Source: Enterobacterales bacterium CwR94 (GTDB taxonomy: Bacteria > Pseudomonadota > Gammaproteobacteria > Enterobacterales > Enterobacteriaceae). Taken from it: a stretch of 64,000 bases of DNA. A model generated the notes under the pieces. That model was not told where the DNA came from. It ran no database searches and saw nothing but the letters and a program-made list of their open reading frames with translations. Shown here piece by piece: positions 53,212 to 61,642 of this stretch. The first letter of the stretch is position 1. Every line of letters starts with the position of its first letter. A program made the position numbers and the translations under genes. Location of the stretch: contig KZ478059.1 of NCBI GenBank assembly GCA_002837195.1, forward strand, positions 434,001-498,000, given 5' to 3'.

Positions 53212-54621
53212 ATGTATAACAAAACGCACCTGCAAAATCCTCAACGCATGAGGTTAATCACGCTGGTCTCAACCATCGGTGGATTATGTTTTGGCTATGA
53301 TACGGGCGTCATCTCCGGCGCGCTGATTTTTATGAAGTACGATCTTAATTTAACCCCGGCGCAGGAAGGTTTTATTACGTCCTTTTTATTATTTGGGGCA
53401 GCATTAGGTTCGCTGTGTGGGGGATATTTATCCGATAAACAGGGGCGTCGAAAAAATCTGTTATGGGTGGCGGCTATTTTTATGTTTGGCGCACTGGGTA
53501 CGGCATTCGCGTGGGATGTTCCTTCGATGATTGTTGCCCGCTTTATTTTGGGGCTGGCGGTCGGCTGTGCCTCCGTCACCGTGCCGATTTATATTTCTGA
53601 GTTGGCGCGTGCACATCAACGTGAACGCATGGTGACGGTCAACGAATTAATGATTGTGACCGGGCAATTTCTGGCTTACTCCGTTAACGCGACACTGGTC
53701 AATCTGTATCCCGATATGTCGCACAATTGGCGTGTGATGTTAGCCATTCCCGCCTTGCCTGGCGCCTTGTTATGGGTAGGGATGTTACTGATGCCCGAGT
53801 CACCCCGTTTCTATATTCGCCGAGGTGAAACAGATAAAGCGATTAAAGTGTTGAAAACCATTCGTTTACCTGAAGAGGTGGATAAAGAGGTCAGGGAGAT
53901 CCAGCAGATTGTTAAAGCCGATACGGTGAAATTTAATCTGTTTGCTGAGCTGAAAAATCGTTGGGTTATTCAACTGGTGCTTATTGGTCTAATGATTGTA
54001 CTCGCAACGCGCGTCACGGGTGTCAACACCATTATGTACTATGCCCCCACGGTGCTGAAATCAACCGGGCTTGGCGACGCGGCGGCCATCACCGGTGCCG
54101 TGGCTAACGGTGTGGTATCCATTCTGGCGACGCTGCTTGGCATGGTACTGATTGGCAAACATTCGCGGCGCAAGATGTTTTTTACCGGACAAGTAGGCGT
54201 GACCCTGAGCCTTATTTTAATCGGTTTAGCGTTTAAATTCTTTTTCCATACTGAAACGGTGAATGGCGTTGAAAGCCTGCACGCTAATTTTGACGGTGCC
54301 AGCTACGTTATTCTGGGATTGATGCTGGTCTTTCTGGTCTTTATGCAAGGGTGGATTGCCCCGGTATTTTGGCTGATGCTGGCTGAAATCTATCCATTAC
54401 GCATTCGAGGGGTGGGCATGGGCTTTGCCGTATTTGGTTTATGGATGTTCGACTTTTTAATTCAATCTCTCTTCCCCTTATTGTTAAGCCATTACGGCGG
54501 GGGGGTGACATTTGGGTTCTTTGCGGCCACAAACGTGATCATGCTTATTTTGATGGTGAAATACCTGCCAGAAACGCAGGGGCTCACGCTTGAACAAATT
54601 GAACGTAAATTCCGTTTTTAA
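53212..54621 (+). CDS. Sugar porter family MFS symporter (inositol/hexose type)
   Basis: Twelve-helix sugar:H+ symporter, 469 aa. Seen: GGLCFGYDTGVISGALIF in helix 1, GGYLSDKQGRRKNL (motif A), RFILGLAVGCASVTVPIYISE, PESPRFYIRRGE at the middle loop, MLAEIYPLRIRGVGMG, and YLPETQGLTLEQIE, the classical sugar-porter signature. It is closest in feel to myo-inositol transporters (IolT type), which fits the dehydrogenase downstream. First gene of an operon with iolG-like, EIIA-like and isomerase-like genes. Confidence 0.88.
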   Translation: MYNKTHLQNPQRMRLITLVSTIGGLCFGYDTGVISGALIFMKYDLNLTPAQEGFITSFLLFGAALGSLCGGYLSDKQGRRKNLLWVAAIFMFGALGTAFAWDVPSMIVARFILGLAVGCASVTVPIYISELARAHQRERMVTVNELMIVTGQFLAYSVNATLVNLYPDMSHNWRVMLAIPALPGALLWVGMLLMPESPRFYIRRGETDKAIKVLKTIRLPEEVDKEVREIQQIVKADTVKFNLFAELKNRWVIQLVLIGLMIVLATRVTGVNTIMYYAPTVLKSTGLGDAAAITGAVANGVVSILATLLGMVLIGKHSRRKMFFTGQVGVTLSLILIGLAFKFFFHTETVNGVESLHANFDGASYVILGLMLVFLVFMQGWIAPVFWLMLAEIYPLRIRGVGMGFAVFGLWMFDFLIQSLFPLLLSHYGGGVTFGFFAATNVIMLILMVKYLPETQGLTLEQIERKFRF

Positions 54622-54643
54622 CGCTACTGCTGAGGATATGTAA

Positions 54644-55654
54644 ATGACCGTTAAAATTGGCGTTATTGGTCTGGGCATGATTGGCCGGGATCACCTGAAA
54701 CGTTTTCACACTGTTATTTCTGGCGCACAGATTAGCGCGGTGTGCGATATACATCATGCGGCTGCCGATGCGGTGGCTAAAGAATATGGCGCAACGGCTT
54801 TTTACGATGCGGAAGAGATGATTTATTCCGATGTAGTGGATGCTGTTTTTATTTGCTCGATTGGTCCGGCGCATCAGGCGCAAATTCTTGCCGCCTTTAA
54901 GGCCGGGAAACCGGTTTTTTGTGAGAAACCCTTGACGCCGACCGCCGAGGAGTCGCAGGCGATCATTAATGCGGAAGTGAAAGCCGGCAAGCGTCTACTG
55001 CAACTGGGCTTTATGCGGCGTTTTGATCCCGGTTACCAGGCATTAAAGCAGGCTATTGCGGCAGGCGAACTGGGTGACATTATGCTGATTCACTGCGCAC
55101 ACCGTAATCCCTCAGTGCCTGAGAGTTACACCCTGGAGATGGCGATTAATGACTCCGCAACGCATGAAATCGACATCATTCGCTATCTGCTCAATGAAAA
55201 CATCAGCACGGTACGCGTCGATATACCGCGTAAGAAAACACGCCGCGCCTTGCCGCATCTGCAAGATCCGTTAATGGTTATTTTTGAAACCGAATCCGGC
55301 GTGCGTATTGATGATGAATTGTTCGTTAATTGCCACTACGGCTACGACATCCGCTGTGAGGTGATTGGCGAAAATGCCATTGCTGCGCTCACGGAGCAGG
55401 CGCTAATTAACACCCGTTCCGTCCACGGTAATGCGCAGCATATTACCCAATCCTGCATGGAACGCTTTGCCACGGCTTATGACCGCGAAGTGCAGCATTT
55501 TGTTGACAATGTGGCCGCCGGACGCGATATGAGCGGTCCCTCCAGTTGGGATGGTTATGTGGTGGCTTTGGTGTGCGATGCCGGATTGGCCTCATTGAAG
55601 GACGGCGAAACACACGCGGTTGTGATCCCAGAACAGCCAGCGCTGTACCGCTGA
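54644..55654 (+). CDS. Inositol 2-dehydrogenase-like Gfo/Idh/MocA oxidoreductase
   Basis: NAD-dependent sugar or inositol dehydrogenase, 336 aa. Seen: GVIGLGMIGRDHLKRF (Rossmann motif), FCEKPLTPTAEES with the catalytic lysine, QLGFMRRFDPGYQALKQAI and NDSATHEIDIIRYLL with the catalytic aspartate/histidine. FMRRFDPGY and THEIDI are typical of IolG (myo-inositol 2-dehydrogenase). Substrate could instead be another polyol or glycoside. The ATG follows GAGGATATG and lies 22 bp after the transporter gene. Confidence 0.85.
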   Translation: MTVKIGVIGLGMIGRDHLKRFHTVISGAQISAVCDIHHAAADAVAKEYGATAFYDAEEMIYSDVVDAVFICSIGPAHQAQILAAFKAGKPVFCEKPLTPTAEESQAIINAEVKAGKRLLQLGFMRRFDPGYQALKQAIAAGELGDIMLIHCAHRNPSVPESYTLEMAINDSATHEIDIIRYLLNENISTVRVDIPRKKTRRALPHLQDPLMVIFETESGVRIDDELFVNCHYGYDIRCEVIGENAIAALTEQALINTRSVHGNAQHITQSCMERFATAYDREVQHFVDNVAAGRDMSGPSSWDGYVVALVCDAGLASLKDGETHAVVIPEQPALYR

Positions 55655-55683
55655 GCGCCACTCGCGAAATAAGGGAGGCATTT

Positions 55684-56121
55684 ATGACGTGGCAATTAAC
55701 CGAAGATGCGCTGTTTCTGCAATGCCAGGTAGCCAATAAAACGCAGGCGATCCAGCTAGCCGCCGCCTCGCTGGAACAGGCGGGGTATGTGAGCAGCGGT
55801 TTTTTAGCGGGCATGCTGGCCCGTGAGAAAGAGGTGTCGACCTATATCGGTGCCGGTATCGCCTTTCCACACTGCAGTCAAGCGAGCAGGGAGACGGTGC
55901 TGCGTTCCGGGTTCCAGGTGTTTCAATTTCCCCGCGGTGTCAGTTGGGGAGCGGGGAAGGTGGCTTTTGTCGTGGTGGCCGTGGCGGCAACCGACAATGC
56001 ACATATTGCGCTGCTGGCCACGCTTGCCGACCTGTTGGGTGATGAAGTCAAAACCACACTGCTGGCCAATGCCAAAACGAAACAAGAATTTATCGACTAT
56101 TTTGTGAAGGAATCAATATGA
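55684..56121 (+). CDS. Stand-alone PTS EIIA domain (mannitol/fructose type)
   Basis: A 145-aa single-domain protein of the PTS EIIA-2 family (MtlA/FruA/CmtB). Seen: AIQLAAASLEQAGYVSSGF, then EVSTYIGAGIAFPHCSQ with the phospho-accepting histidine in FPH, and a C-terminal helix. It receives phosphate from HPr and normally passes it to a membrane EIIB-EIIC, but the operon has an MFS symporter and no EIIB or EIIC. It may serve a PTS transporter encoded elsewhere or act as a regulator of the neighbouring symporter or AraC protein. GGGAGG precedes the ATG. Its stop overlaps the isomerase ATG (ATGA). Confidence 0.85.
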   Translation: MTWQLTEDALFLQCQVANKTQAIQLAAASLEQAGYVSSGFLAGMLAREKEVSTYIGAGIAFPHCSQASRETVLRSGFQVFQFPRGVSWGAGKVAFVVVAVAATDNAHIALLATLADLLGDEVKTTLLANAKTKQEFIDYFVKESI

Positions 56122-57059
56122 AACTGGCCTTATGTACCGATGTACTCGCTGATCTGCCATTCACCGCAATGTTAGATAAAGTGAAAAGTTACGGCATTGA
56201 CGGCGTTGAAATGACCGCCGGTGGTTGGTCACCGTGCCCGCATGTGGATACGGAGGCATTGCTGGGTTCAGTGGAGAAACGGGCACAGTTCACACAGGCA
56301 CTGGCACAGCGAGAAATGCGCATTGTGGCGCTGAATTGTTCTGGCAATCCACTGGCTCCGGGGGCGCTGGGTGAGCAACACACCTACAGCAGTTACCGCA
56401 CCCTGGAGCTGGCGGGCAAGTTGGGGGTTAAGAAAATCGTCATGATGAGTGGCTTGCCCGGCGGTAGCCCGCAAGACAGCATCCCCAACTGGATAACGTC
56501 CACCGTTTCCTGGCCCGATTACATGCCCGGAGTCATTGATTATCAGTGGAATGATGTCGCGATCCCCTGGTGGAAAAAGTTTGTGCAACACGCTAAACAA
56601 CATGGCGTTGAGCAGATAGCGATTGAAGCCTTTCCCAGCCAACTGGTTTATAACGCTTCAACGCTGCTGCGCCTGCGCGACGCTGTCGACGAAATGATTG
56701 GCATCAATCTTGATCCATCGCACCTGATTGCGATGGGGGCCGACCCGATTGCTGCCGCGCGCAAACTGGAAGGCGCGGTATTTCATGTCCATGGAAAAGA
56801 TGCCCGCATTGAACAGGGACTGGCAGAGATTGATGGCCTGCTGGACTATCAACCGGTCACGCAGACCCGTACGCGGACATGGAACTATGTGGCAGTTGGC
56901 TGCGGTCAGGATTTGCAGTGGTGGAAAACGTTTTTCTCGGTGTTGCGGATGACCGGTTATAACGGTGATGTCTCGCTGGAAATGGAAGATCTCACCATGA
57001 GTGTGGAAACCGGGCTGCAAACATCAATTGATGCGTTAAACGCAACCCTAAGCCGCTAA
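56118..57059 (+). CDS. Sugar phosphate isomerase/epimerase family protein (IolE/xylose-isomerase-like TIM barrel)
   Basis: A 313-aa TIM-barrel metal enzyme (AP_endonuc_2 superfamily). Seen: GIDGVEMTAGGW, IAIEAFPSQLVYN (metal glutamate), GINLDPSHLIAMGAD (metal aspartate and histidine), FHVHGKDARI and DVSLEMEDLTM (metal glutamate). These positions fit a complete divalent-metal site, so it should be active as an isomerase, epimerase or dehydratase. Together with the dehydrogenase upstream it would act on an oxidised inositol or 3-keto sugar; exact reaction unknown. Confidence 0.85.
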   Translation: MKLALCTDVLADLPFTAMLDKVKSYGIDGVEMTAGGWSPCPHVDTEALLGSVEKRAQFTQALAQREMRIVALNCSGNPLAPGALGEQHTYSSYRTLELAGKLGVKKIVMMSGLPGGSPQDSIPNWITSTVSWPDYMPGVIDYQWNDVAIPWWKKFVQHAKQHGVEQIAIEAFPSQLVYNASTLLRLRDAVDEMIGINLDPSHLIAMGADPIAAARKLEGAVFHVHGKDARIEQGLAEIDGLLDYQPVTQTRTRTWNYVAVGCGQDLQWWKTFFSVLRMTGYNGDVSLEMEDLTMSVETGLQTSIDALNATLSR

Positions 57060-57068
57060 ACCGGTGGC

Positions 57069-57093
57069 GCGTGCCGGTTAACATCCGGCACGC
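57069..57093. terminator. Hairpin after the sugar operon
   Basis: GCGTGCCGG (57069-57077) and CCGGCACGC (57085-57093), 7-nt loop. It lies between the isomerase stop and the end of the convergent ABC membrane gene. No T run. Confidence 0.55.
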
Positions 57094-57098
57094 AAGGA

Positions 57099-57971
57099 TT
57101 ACAAGCTATCCGCATTGACCCGCTGGCCGATATCCCGGAGTTTGGAATATTGTTCCGCCAGGCCGGGCGCATCATCGAGGCTCATTACAAACATCCATAA
57201 GTAGGTCATCACCGAATAGATATGTCCTGCCTGCAGATGCTGGCGTCCGGTCATCAAAGTGATGGCCACTGCGAAAAGGGCGGCACTGGCAAGGCCGATA
57301 GCCATATAACTCAGGGCTTCACGATCGGAAAGCCGAATGCGCAGGCGTGCCATCATGGCGTAATGCCGCGTCAGCGTCTGCTCTCTGGCGATACCAACAA
57401 ATCCCACTTCCTTTTCAAGCCGATTATTTAATCGGTAATAAAGTACGTTATTGACCCGCGTAAAACCCGGCAGGCACAGCGCAAACAGCCCCATCATCAG
57501 CAGCGCACCCACGCCAACTGTGGGTTCCAGCACCAATAACATAAAGGCGGCACCGATAATGGAGATAACAGAGGTCACCAGCACCGGCAGGTGTATTTCA
57601 AAGAAATCGACAAATTCACGTGACAACGTCACTCTCGCCGCAATGGTGGAATGCGCTTGCTGGGTCGTACGTTGCGCCAAAATCACCGGCACCGCCAGTT
57701 GCGCATAAATACGGGCGAAAGTGCGCGTATCGACGCTACGCCGTGCTGCACCCACCGCCCACATGCCCAGCACAACGAAGGCGTATAACAGGGCGGTCAT
57801 TAATTCCCCTTGTGTCATCGCGTTGATGGCAAAACCTGCAAAAAGCGGGTAGGTGATCAGCAGAATATTTTCAGCCAATACCAGCGAAAACGTCCAGACC
57901 AACTTTCTTTGATGCCGTGAGCCGAGTTGGCGGAGCATAGTCCAGGCACTGCTCATTGATTTTTGCGTCAT
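57099..57971 (-). CDS. ABC transporter six-transmembrane-domain protein without ATPase domain
   Basis: A 290-aa inner-membrane protein with six hydrophobic segments arranged like the transmembrane half of an exporter-type ABC protein (KLVWTFSLVLAENILLITYP at helix 1; YSVMTYLWMFVMSLDDAPGL near the end). No Walker A, signature or Walker B follows, and the length fits the stand-alone ABC_membrane_3 type family, so it is not a truncation. Function unknown; it may pair with a separate ATPase. The start at 57971 is set by the first ATG after the promoter; upstream frame overlaps the TetR operators. It is divergent from the TetR gene and likely repressed by it. Confidence 0.72.
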   Translation of the reverse strand: MTQKSMSSAWTMLRQLGSRHQRKLVWTFSLVLAENILLITYPLFAGFAINAMTQGELMTALLYAFVVLGMWAVGAARRSVDTRTFARIYAQLAVPVILAQRTTQQAHSTIAARVTLSREFVDFFEIHLPVLVTSVISIIGAAFMLLVLEPTVGVGALLMMGLFALCLPGFTRVNNVLYYRLNNRLEKEVGFVGIAREQTLTRHYAMMARLRIRLSDREALSYMAIGLASAALFAVAITLMTGRQHLQAGHIYSVMTYLWMFVMSLDDAPGLAEQYSKLRDIGQRVNADSL

Positions 57972-57996
57972 AGCAATCTCTGTGTAAAATAGAATT

Positions 57997-58046
57997 TTGA
58001 GCAGTTGCTCAATTTTTTGCGAAAATCTACTTGAGCAACTGCTCAA
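57997..58046. promoter_or_regulatory. Two perfect 16-bp palindromes, TetR-type operators
   Basis: TTGAGCAGTTGCTCAA (57997-58012) and TTGAGCAACTGCTCAA (58031-58046) share identical 7-bp arms TTGAGCA/TGCTCAA around a 2-bp centre, 34 bp apart centre to centre. They fill the 91-bp gap between the divergent ABC membrane gene and the TetR gene, overlapping both promoters. This is the expected layout for autoregulation plus control of the divergent gene. Confidence 0.85.
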
Positions 58047-58062
58047 AGTCAATGAGGATACG

Positions 58063-58689
58063 ATGGCACGCCAATCTACCCAACAACGCCGGGATGACAT
58101 TCTTGATGCTGCGATTGCGCTGTTTCGCACAAAGGGGCTGATGCAGACGGCCACGCGGGATCTCACGGAAACCATGGGCATTTCACGTAGCCATATTTAT
58201 CACTATTTTCCGAACTGGCAGGCGTTGACGTTGGCAGCGCTTGAGAAGTATATGCGCGAGGATCTGCAGGCGGTGCGGGCGACCTTACAGGGAGAAGCGC
58301 CTGCTATTGCTTTACTCAAACTCGCCGACAATATTTTGCCGCACCAAATAGATTCTGAGTGGCTTATCTATTCTGATACCTGGCAGGCGAGCGCGCGAAT
58401 AGCTTCTTATCAGGCGCTGGCCAGTCAGGTGACTGCCGCGTGGAATCAGCTTATTTTGGAGATTATTGAAGCGGGTTGCACCGCTAAACACTTTACGCCC
58501 GTTGATGCCGGACAAGTGGCCAGGCAAATCAGCGCGGTGATCAATGGCTATGCGGATGTGTTGGCGTTGAATCCCACACTGGCCGTTCGCCAGCAAGCGC
58601 TAAACGATATTTCGTCACTGATGAATGCCCTGTTGCAACCGGTATCGCCGCTGGAGCCAACAGCGCTGAACGCGCCAGAATTGCGCTGA
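58063..58689 (+). CDS. TetR-family transcriptional repressor
   Basis: A 208-aa repressor. Seen: an N-terminal helix-turn-helix (ILDAAIALFRTKGLMQTATR, then MGISRSHIYHYFPNWQALTL) and an all-helical C-terminal ligand domain with no clear family. The ATG at 58063 follows GAGGATA; the frame is open upstream to 57997 but that part is the operator. The two palindromes immediately upstream are its probable sites. It lies 13 bp upstream of the SH3-acetyltransferase gene, forming one operon. Confidence 0.88.
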   Translation: MARQSTQQRRDDILDAAIALFRTKGLMQTATRDLTETMGISRSHIYHYFPNWQALTLAALEKYMREDLQAVRATLQGEAPAIALLKLADNILPHQIDSEWLIYSDTWQASARIASYQALASQVTAAWNQLILEIIEAGCTAKHFTPVDAGQVARQISAVINGYADVLALNPTLAVRQQALNDISSLMNALLQPVSPLEPTALNAPELR

Positions 58690-58702
58690 TAAAGGAGAAC
58701 GT

Positions 58703-59539
58703 ATGCAGGAACAGGTTATTGCTATTGCCGCGCACCGCAGTGAATATCCAGAACCGATCACCTTTACCGCAGGCACCACCTTGCAGGTAGGGGAACACTA
58801 TGCAGAAAATGCCCAGTGGAAAAACTGGTATTTTTGCACCACCGCAGAGGGTGCTGGCGGCTGGGTGCCTGAGCAAGTGTTTCAGAGAGCGAGCGATCCC
58901 GCGCTGGCCGTCGCCTTACAGGATTATACAGCCAGAGAACTCGACATCGATGTCGGCGAACGCCTGATTGCCACCCGCGAGATGAACGGCTGGAAATGGT
59001 GTCAGAAACAATCAGATGGTGAATGGGGTTGGTTGCCCACGGCGGTGCTTGCTGCGGTGGAACCCTCGCTGGCGCCCGCGCGCAGTCATCATGCAGTACA
59101 TATCCGCCTGATGCAGGCCGAAGACATTGCACAATGGGCCAGGATGAGAGAACAACTGTGGCAGAGTCAGTCATTACGTGAGCATACTGATGAAATAACC
59201 CATTCACTGAGTGATGCAAAAAGCCGTAATTATATCGCCATCGCTGATAAGACGCTGGCGGTGGGCTTTGCCGAAGTGCATCTCCGCGATTACGCCAACG
59301 GCTGTACTCAGCAACCGGTTCCTTTTTTAGAGGGTATTTGGGTCGCGCCAGACTATCAACAGCAGGGGATTGGCAAGGCAATGATTGAAATGATCGCGGC
59401 TGATTTAGGGCGGGCGGGATATCAGGAACTCTGTTCTGATGCAGATATCGCACATGTCCATTCTCACACCGCTCACCGGCAGTGGGGCTTTGTCGAAACG
59501 GAACGCGTAGTCTATTTTCGTAAGCCATTGCAGGCCTGA
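58703..59539 (+). CDS. Fusion of two SH3-like domains with an AAC(6')-type acetyltransferase
   Basis: A 278-aa cytoplasmic protein. Residues about 1-64 and 65-120 are two variant SH3 domains (AHRSEYPEPITFTAG, GGWVPEQVF; then ALQDYTARELDIDVGERL, WGWLPTAVL). Residues about 131-278 are a GNAT domain matching aminoglycoside 6'-N-acetyltransferases: LRDYANGCTQQPVPFLEGIW (193-212), QQQGIGKAM for acetyl-CoA, and ETERVVYFRKPL at the end. AAC(6') enzymes are normally 145-185 aa with no SH3 part. It could give intrinsic aminoglycoside resistance or act on another amine. It is controlled by the TetR encoded just upstream. AAGGAG precedes the ATG. Confidence 0.85.
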   Translation: MQEQVIAIAAHRSEYPEPITFTAGTTLQVGEHYAENAQWKNWYFCTTAEGAGGWVPEQVFQRASDPALAVALQDYTARELDIDVGERLIATREMNGWKWCQKQSDGEWGWLPTAVLAAVEPSLAPARSHHAVHIRLMQAEDIAQWARMREQLWQSQSLREHTDEITHSLSDAKSRNYIAIADKTLAVGFAEVHLRDYANGCTQQPVPFLEGIWVAPDYQQQGIGKAMIEMIAADLGRAGYQELCSDADIAHVHSHTAHRQWGFVETERVVYFRKPLQA

Positions 59540-59596
59540 AGGCTGCGCTGACAACGCGCTTGATTAACCCTTTCATATTCATCGAGGCTATCCGCC

Positions 59597-60991
59597 ATGC
59601 TAACCCCGACTATTACCTACGGCCCATTAACCGCCCCGACGCAATTTACCAATGTAGATCCCGTTGTATTAACCGATGACACCCTCCAGCAACGCAAAGC
59701 CCGTGTGTTAGCAGGCATGAAAGCAGAGGGCTTTGACGCCGTCGTTATCTATGCGGATAAAGAGCATGGTGGAAATTTTGAATACCTGACAGGATTTATT
59801 CCGCGCTTTGAAGAAGCGTTATTGATCCTCGACGCTGATGGCACCAGTCACGTGATACTGGGCAATGAGAACCTCAAACTGGCGCAGTTTTCTCGTATTG
59901 CGGTTAACCTGCTGCACAGTCCCTATTTCTCACTGCCCAATCAGCCAATGGAAAATGAAGCCACGCTGGAAACGCTTTTTGCTCAGGCCGGTCTCGACCG
60001 TAAAAAACGGGTAGGGCTGGTTGGCTGGAAGATGTTTAAACCGGCTGCTGGCCAGGGCAAAACGTTTTTTGATTTGCCGTATTTTATCGTTGAGGCGATT
60101 AAAAACGCGGTCCAGCAGGGAGCCGCGATCGAGAATGCAACGCATCTGTTTATTGGTGGTGAGGCCGGTGCCAGAACGGTTAACAATGCCAATGAAATTG
60201 CGCATTATGAATACGGCGCTAATCTCGCCTCTAACTGCATACGCAATGCATTGGATGCGGTGGATGTCGGGGTTCGTGAGGTTGAGGTTGGCGCACAGTT
60301 GTCCGCGGCAGGTCAGCCCAACAGCGTGATTGCTATCGCAGCAACGGGACGTCGCTTTGAGCACGCCAATCTCTATCCCACGCACAAGAAAATCAGGCAG
60401 GGTGATCCCCTGTCATTGACCACCGGTTTTAAAGGCGGTTTATCCAGTAGAACCGGATTTGTTATCCGTGAGCAGAGTGAATTACCTGACGGCCAACAAG
60501 ACTGGCTCGACCGACTTGCCAAACCTTATTTTGCCGCAGTGGTGACGTGGCTGGAAAAAATCCAGATTGGGATGACCGGCGGCGCGCTTTACGCTTTAGT
60601 CGAAACGGTGCTTCCCAAAGCGCGTTATGGCTGGCACTTGAATCCAGGCCATCTGGTCGCTGATGAAGAGTGGATGTCATCTCCGATCTACGCAGGCTCT
60701 ACGGAAGCGCTGAAAAGTGGAATGATGCTGCAGATTGATATCATTCCATCAGTGCCAGGCTACACCGGCGTCAGTGCTGAAGAGTGCGTTGCGCTGGCTG
60801 ATGCCTCGCTGCAGCAGGCCATCCAGTCCCACTATCCCGCATTGTGGGCGCGCATTGCCACTCGCCGCCAGTATCTGCGCGAAGAAATTGGGATTCAGCT
60901 CAGCGATGACATCTTACCTTTATCCAATACGGTGGCTTATTTAAGGCCTTTTCTGCTGGCAAAAGGATCTGCGCTGCGTGTCTTACGGTGA
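59597..60991 (+). CDS. M24-fold protein (creatinase/Xaa-Pro peptidase-like), probably metal-free
   Basis: A 464-aa protein with a creatinase N-terminal domain (about residues 30-190: QQRKARVLAGMKAEGFDAVV, YLTGFIPRFEEALLIL) and a C-terminal pita-bread domain (NEIAHYEYGANLASNCI to the end). In active peptidases two aspartates (D-x-G and S-D-x-T-R) and later H, E, E bind two metals. Here the first block reads GDPLSLTTGFKGGLSSRTGF, lacking both aspartates, although LNPGH keeps the histidine. Like creatinase it may act without metal, or not be an enzyme. It lies 57 bp after the acetyltransferase gene and may belong to the same transcript. Confidence 0.72.
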   Translation: MLTPTITYGPLTAPTQFTNVDPVVLTDDTLQQRKARVLAGMKAEGFDAVVIYADKEHGGNFEYLTGFIPRFEEALLILDADGTSHVILGNENLKLAQFSRIAVNLLHSPYFSLPNQPMENEATLETLFAQAGLDRKKRVGLVGWKMFKPAAGQGKTFFDLPYFIVEAIKNAVQQGAAIENATHLFIGGEAGARTVNNANEIAHYEYGANLASNCIRNALDAVDVGVREVEVGAQLSAAGQPNSVIAIAATGRRFEHANLYPTHKKIRQGDPLSLTTGFKGGLSSRTGFVIREQSELPDGQQDWLDRLAKPYFAAVVTWLEKIQIGMTGGALYALVETVLPKARYGWHLNPGHLVADEEWMSSPIYAGSTEALKSGMMLQIDIIPSVPGYTGVSAEECVALADASLQQAIQSHYPALWARIATRRQYLREEIGIQLSDDILPLSNTVAYLRPFLLAKGSALRVLR

Positions 60992-61150
60992 AGATAGGGG
61001 AATAAGAAAACACCCCAAAATGCGGGCATTTGCCTGAGAGTAGTCTCAATAAAAGTAAACAATGGTAACTGTATCCTGGTGTTATTGTTGCCATTAATAA
61101 CTACTGATACTTTCCCTGCGAGAAATCCATCACGTACAGAAGGGAATATC

Positions 61151-61609
61151 ATGAAGAAAATCTCAGGATGTATCAGTGCCATGTTGCTTATTTCAGGAAC
61201 GGCATCGGCGGCCACCACGCCAGTATCACACTGTGTGAAAGCGGGCATTACGGATATTGAAACACTTTTTGATCGCTGGAATGCTTCACTGAAAACCGGT
61301 GATGCGCATAAGGTTGCAGAGACTTATCTGGCAGATGCCGTCCTGTTGCCCACGGTGTCAAACCAGGTGCGTCTGACCGATGCCGAGCGGGTGGATTACT
61401 TTCAACATTTTCTGGCAAAGAAGCCGGTGGGTAAAATAGATTCGCGAACCATTCGGATTGGTTGCAATAAAGCCATTGATACCGGCACTTACACCTTCAC
61501 GTTTGCGGATAAAACGGCAGTTTCTGCACGTTATACCTTTACCTACGCGTGGAATGGCAGCGACTGGAAAATATCCTCCCATCACTCATCGGCCATGCCG
61601 GAGTCATAA
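61151..61609 (+). CDS. Secreted SgcJ/EcaC-type SnoaL-like protein
   Basis: A 152-aa protein with a Sec signal peptide (cleavage after TASA, residue 20). The mature part is a cone-shaped NTF2/SnoaL-like domain: FDRWNASLKTGDAHKVAETY, LADAVLLPTVSN, and YTFTYAWNGSDWKISSHHSS at the end, matching the SgcJ/EcaC family. Function in this family is not established; a periplasmic binding role is likely. AAGGGA precedes the ATG. Its last 58 bp and following hairpin are duplicated 1.4 kb downstream at 62974-63063. Confidence 0.8.
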   Translation: MKKISGCISAMLLISGTASAATTPVSHCVKAGITDIETLFDRWNASLKTGDAHKVAETYLADAVLLPTVSNQVRLTDAERVDYFQHFLAKKPVGKIDSRTIRIGCNKAIDTGTYTFTFADKTAVSARYTFTYAWNGSDWKISSHHSSAMPES

Positions 61610-61642
61610 GAGGAAAGGGCGGCGACAGCGGGTCGCTGCCAT
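61552..61642. repeat. Direct repeat copy 1 (end of SnoaL-like gene plus hairpin)
   Basis: This 91-bp segment recurs at 62974-63063 with about seven differences and one single-base deletion. It contains the final codons and stop of the SnoaL-like gene and an imperfect stem GGCGGCGAC/GTCGCTGCC (about 61620-61640). Confidence 0.85.

Noticed and set aside
57099-57971. Truncated ABC exporter
   Set aside because: The protein ends cleanly after six helices, and stand-alone six-helix ABC membrane proteins of this length exist as a family; no remnant of an ATPase domain is seen downstream.
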